This document shows, piece after piece, positions 4,954 through 7,509 of a DNA stretch of 7,509 nt (the first letter of the stretch is position 1; every line of letters starts with the position of its first letter). The position numbers and the translations under genes were made by a program. The stretch lies in assembly GCA_040902585.1 (NCBI GenBank), contig JBBDXA010000050.1, positions 1 to 7,509 of the forward strand, in the 5' to 3' direction. The DNA is from JBBDXA01 sp040902585 (GTDB lineage Bacteria; Planctomycetota; Phycisphaerae; Phycisphaerales; Phycisphaeraceae). The notes below the pieces were generated by a model, which saw nothing but the letters and a program-made list of their open reading frames with translations, searched no databases and was not told where the DNA came from.

Positions 4954-7401
4954 ATGCGAGACCTGAAGTTGAAATTGCAGTGTTGTTTCATCGCGTTCGC
5001 TCTCTCCGCCGCGACCGTCGCGCAGGCGGCTGATGATTCGCGGGCACCGTCGTTCCGTGAAGACGTGGTCCCCGTCCTGACCCGCTATGGCTGCAACTCC
5101 GGTGGGTGTCACGGCAAGCTCGCGGGGCAGAACGGCTTTCGCCTCTCCCTTCGCGGCTTCGCGCCGGAGCAGGATTACGAATGGCTCACGCGCGAGTTCA
5201 TGGGCCGCCGCATCAACGCAGCCGACCCCGCCACCAGCGCCCTGATTCGCAAGCCTTTGATGCAGTCCCCGCATCAGGGCGGCAAACTTTTTGCCGAAGA
5301 CTCGCAGGCGCATCGCGTTTTGCTCGACTGGATCAAGGCCGGCGCGCCGGGACCTGTTAAGGATGAGCCACGCGTCGTGAAGATGGAAGTGACCTTCGCT
5401 GCACCAGGGGTGGCTGGGGCTGAGTCCGCGAAGCCCCGGCCGGATGCCAACAGTGCGTCCTATCCCGCGCGCACCATGAAGCTGGGCGACCGCGTTCCCC
5501 TCAAGGCCATCGCCAGCTACGCCGACGGCCGCGTGCGCGATGTCACCTGGCTCGCCCAGTTTTTCTCCAGCGATGAAACGGTCGTGAAGGTTTCACCCGA
5601 AGGGATCATCACTGCCGTGCACGCTGGCGAGGCCGCCATCCGCGTTCACTTTCAGGAGCAGGTGCAGGTCGTCATCGCCACGATTCCTTTTGAAAATAAA
5701 CTCGACGATTCTTCGCTGCCCAAGCCCGCGAACGTGATCGATGAACACGTCTTCGCAAAGCTGCGCGAACTGAACATTCCCGCCTCGGCCCTGTGCGATG
5801 ACGCGACGTTCCTTCGCCGCGCCATGCTCGACACCCTCGGCACGCTGCCGACGCCTGACGAAGTGACAACCTTCGTCGCGGACGCGAACGCCGACAAACG
5901 CGCGAAGCTCGTCGAGGCACTTCTTCAGAGGCCCGAGTACATCGACTACTGGACGCTCCAGCTCGCGGACCTTCTTCAGAACCGCAAGGAGCGCGATCAC
6001 GATGTGCGCGGGCCCAAGGGCGTCCGCTCGTTTCACTACTGGCTGCGGGCGCAGGTCGCCGCGAATCAGCCGTGGAACAGGATCACGCGCGACATCCTCA
6101 CCGCGCAGGGCGATGTCGTCGAAAGCCCGGCTGTCGGCTACTTCATCGTCACCGTCGGTGAGATGCGCCCCGCTGACCGCAGCGAAGTCGTCGGCTCCGT
6201 CTCGCAGTCTTTCCTGGGCACGCGCGTGGGCTGCGCCAAGTGTCACAATCATCCCAGCGAAAAATACACGCAGGACGATTACTACCATTTTGCTGCCTTT
6301 TTCTCGCGTGTTTCCATGGACCGCCAGGACATGTACAAAGGCTCGACGGCCCTGGACCTTTCAACAGAACATGAGCGCAACCTCGTGAAACGCATCGCCC
6401 AGATTGAGAAGAAGATCAGTGAGTTAGAGGCGGAGGCCGCGGGTGCCGAGTCGCACAAGGCGGATGAGAAGAAGAAGCAGATCGATGATCAGCGCAAGCA
6501 GTTGGACAACACGCGCAAGGAACTGGAGCAGTCGAAGTTGAAGATGCCGCGGGCTCAGCAGCCGCGCACGAACGAGCAGCTTGCCCCGCAGCCTTTGGAT
6601 CGCATGACGATGGAGATCGCGCCGGGCGCTGACCCGCGCGAGGCCCTGGTGAACTGGATGCTGCGTCCGGAGAACGAATACTTCGCGGGCAACATGGTCA
6701 ACCGCCTGTGGAAACATTTCCTTCGCGAAGGCCTGGTCGAGCCGGTGGATGATTTAAGGTCGAGCAACCCGCCGACGAACGCGGGACTATGGAAAGTATT
6801 GTGCAGTGAGTTCGTGTCGCACGGCTACGACCTGAAGCACATCATGCGATTGATCCTGAGCTCGCGCACGTATCAGCTTTCTTCCACCACGCTGCCGGGC
6901 AACGAGCGCGATGGCAAGTTCTACTCGCACTACTACGCGAAACGTCTGCCGGCGGAAGTGCTGCTCGATGCGATCAGCGAAGCGACGCAGGTGCCCGATC
7001 GTTTCCCCGGATACCCCAAAGGCATGCGGGCGATTCAGCTTCCCGACCCCGGTGTGAATTCCTATTTCCTGGGTCTGTTTGGCCGCAGCGATCGCGTCAC
7101 AGCCTGTGCGTGTGAACGCGCAGGTGAAGTCACGCTGCCGCAGCTCCTGCACATGCAGAACGGCGAGCTGCTGAATAAATTCACCGATGGCGAGGGGCGT
7201 TTGAAGCGGCTCCTCAAGGATCACGCTGATGATGCGGCGCTGATCGAGCAACTATTCCTCGCCACGCTTTCGCGCTCGCCGAGTGAACAGGAGCGCGAGC
7301 GCGTGCTGAGCGCGATCAAGGATGCGGCGAATCGCGAAGAGGCGATGCAGGATGTGTTCTGGGCCCTGGTGAATACCAAGGAGTTTGCGTTTAATCATTA
7401 A
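4954..7401 (+). CDS. Planctomycete-type exported protein with cytochrome c-like motif, Big_2, DUF1549 and DUF1553 domains
   Basis: The 815-residue protein appears complete. A Sec-type signal peptide occupies about 1-26 (cut after AQA). Residues 33-130 form a PSCyt1-like region with CNSGGCH (Cys47, Cys52, His53), a CX4CH spacing. Residues 170-245 look like a bacterial Ig-like Big_2 domain. DUF1549 (PSCyt2) spans about 262-452 and carries a classical CXXCH at Cys427, Cys430, His431 (GCAKCHNHP). A charged segment at about 472-530 is a likely coiled coil. DUF1553 (PSD1) runs from about 560 to 811, with WKHFLREGLVEPVDDLRSSNPP (585-606 region) and the CACER motif at 718-722. These proteins are common in planctomycetes; their function is not settled, though c-type heme at the CXXCH sites and a role outside the cytoplasmic membrane are plausible. 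A DUF1501 gene usually follows and would lie beyond the right edge. Confidence 0.95.
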   Translation: MRDLKLKLQCCFIAFALSAATVAQAADDSRAPSFREDVVPVLTRYGCNSGGCHGKLAGQNGFRLSLRGFAPEQDYEWLTREFMGRRINAADPATSALIRKPLMQSPHQGGKLFAEDSQAHRVLLDWIKAGAPGPVKDEPRVVKMEVTFAAPGVAGAESAKPRPDANSASYPARTMKLGDRVPLKAIASYADGRVRDVTWLAQFFSSDETVVKVSPEGIITAVHAGEAAIRVHFQEQVQVVIATIPFENKLDDSSLPKPANVIDEHVFAKLRELNIPASALCDDATFLRRAMLDTLGTLPTPDEVTTFVADANADKRAKLVEALLQRPEYIDYWTLQLADLLQNRKERDHDVRGPKGVRSFHYWLRAQVAANQPWNRITRDILTAQGDVVESPAVGYFIVTVGEMRPADRSEVVGSVSQSFLGTRVGCAKCHNHPSEKYTQDDYYHFAAFFSRVSMDRQDMYKGSTALDLSTEHERNLVKRIAQIEKKISELEAEAAGAESHKADEKKKQIDDQRKQLDNTRKELEQSKLKMPRAQQPRTNEQLAPQPLDRMTMEIAPGADPREALVNWMLRPENEYFAGNMVNRLWKHFLREGLVEPVDDLRSSNPPTNAGLWKVLCSEFVSHGYDLKHIMRLILSSRTYQLSSTTLPGNERDGKFYSHYYAKRLPAEVLLDAISEATQVPDRFPGYPKGMRAIQLPDPGVNSYFLGLFGRSDRVTACACERAGEVTLPQLLHMQNGELLNKFTDGEGRLKRLLKDHADDAALIEQLFLATLSRSPSEQERERVLSAIKDAANREEAMQDVFWALVNTKEFAFNH
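5411..5442 (+). repeat. GAGTCYGCGA hairpin inside a coding sequence
   Basis: The loop GAGTCCGCGA (5422-5431) is enclosed by 11-base arms, TGGCTGGGGCT (5411-5421) and AGCCCCGGCCG (5432-5442), which pair fully if two G-T wobbles are allowed. It lies in frame in the linker between the cytochrome c-like and Big_2 regions of the large protein and encodes part of GVAGAESAKPRPD (residues 152-164). It shares its loop with the elements at 2933-3031 and 7428-7459. Confidence 0.7.
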
Positions 7402-7409
7402 TGGATGAT

Positions 7410-7490
7410 GGGTGCCATGTCGGGTGCCATGGGCAAGCGAGTCTGCGAGCTTGCCCGTGCGGACCACCCCCGGCGCACGGCACGGGCAAG
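7410..7490. repeat. Downstream repeat cluster with GAGTCYGCGA hairpin
   Basis: Starting nine bases after the stop codon, the 10-mer GGGTGCCATG occurs twice (7410-7419 and 7422-7431). It runs into a hairpin with 11-base arms CATGGGCAAGC (7428-7438) and GCTTGCCCGTG (7449-7459) around the loop GAGTCTGCGA (7439-7448). The right arm can instead pair further downstream: CTTGCCCGTGC (7450-7460) with GCACGGGCAAG (7480-7490). Two mutually exclusive stems are therefore possible. No T tract follows, so I do not call a terminator. The last bases to 7509 show no gene. Confidence 0.8.
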
Positions 7491-7509
7491 TTCGGCAGCC
7501 CTCACTTGC

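Noticed and set aside
5593..6288. Minus-strand open frame of 231 codons
   Set aside because: It lies antisense to the DUF1549 domain and its product has no recognisable motif.

Overview
This looks like chromosomal DNA of a GC-rich member of the Planctomycetota. The strongest clue is the 815-residue protein at 4954-7401. It joins a cytochrome c-like heme motif, a Big_2-type domain, DUF1549 (PSCyt2) and DUF1553 (PSD1), a combination expanded in planctomycetes and their relatives. The class within the phylum cannot be fixed from this window. No phage, transposase, CRISPR array, tRNA or rRNA is visible. All genes appear intact and the gene content is ordinary.

Layout from left to right. Positions 1-142 are non-coding and carry a possible terminator for a gene lying off the left edge. 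hemB (porphobilinogen synthase, 143-1141) is on the minus strand. A 7-bp tandem repeat (1265-1362) separates it from a minus-strand gene for a small exported protein of unknown function (1374-1787). A divergent promoter region (1788-2015) leads to a plus-strand gene for a multi-pass membrane protein (2016-2924). This gene converges on a minus-strand putative lipoprotein gene (3045-3578), and a large imperfect palindrome (2933-3031) lies between them. A second divergent region (3579-3689) contains an 8-bp tandem repeat and leads to an aldo/keto reductase gene (3690-4682). A repeat-rich intergenic stretch (4683-4953) precedes the DUF1549/DUF1553 protein gene (4954-7401). The right edge (7402-7509) is another repeat-bearing non-coding segment.

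The genes do not form an obvious pathway. hemB makes a tetrapyrrole precursor, and heme would be needed if the two CxxCH-like sites of the large protein bind it, but this link is weak. The aldo/keto reductase and the three unknown or poorly known proteins look like separate transcription units. In planctomycetes a DUF1501 gene usually follows a DUF1549/DUF1553 gene; here that position is beyond the right edge.

The most interesting signal is in the repeats, not the genes. Four copies of a 10-base loop, GAGTCYGCGA, are each enclosed by complementary arms, and the arms differ between copies while remaining paired. Two copies face each other in the palindrome at 2933-3031, one lies inside the coding sequence of the large protein (5411-5442), and one is just downstream of it (7428-7459). 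A second hairpin family (arms AGCACCAYCCC-like) occurs twice at 4714-4848. Two tandem arrays (7-bp and 8-bp units) lie in leader or promoter regions. A TACAAT-like hexamer recurs upstream of most of the genes.
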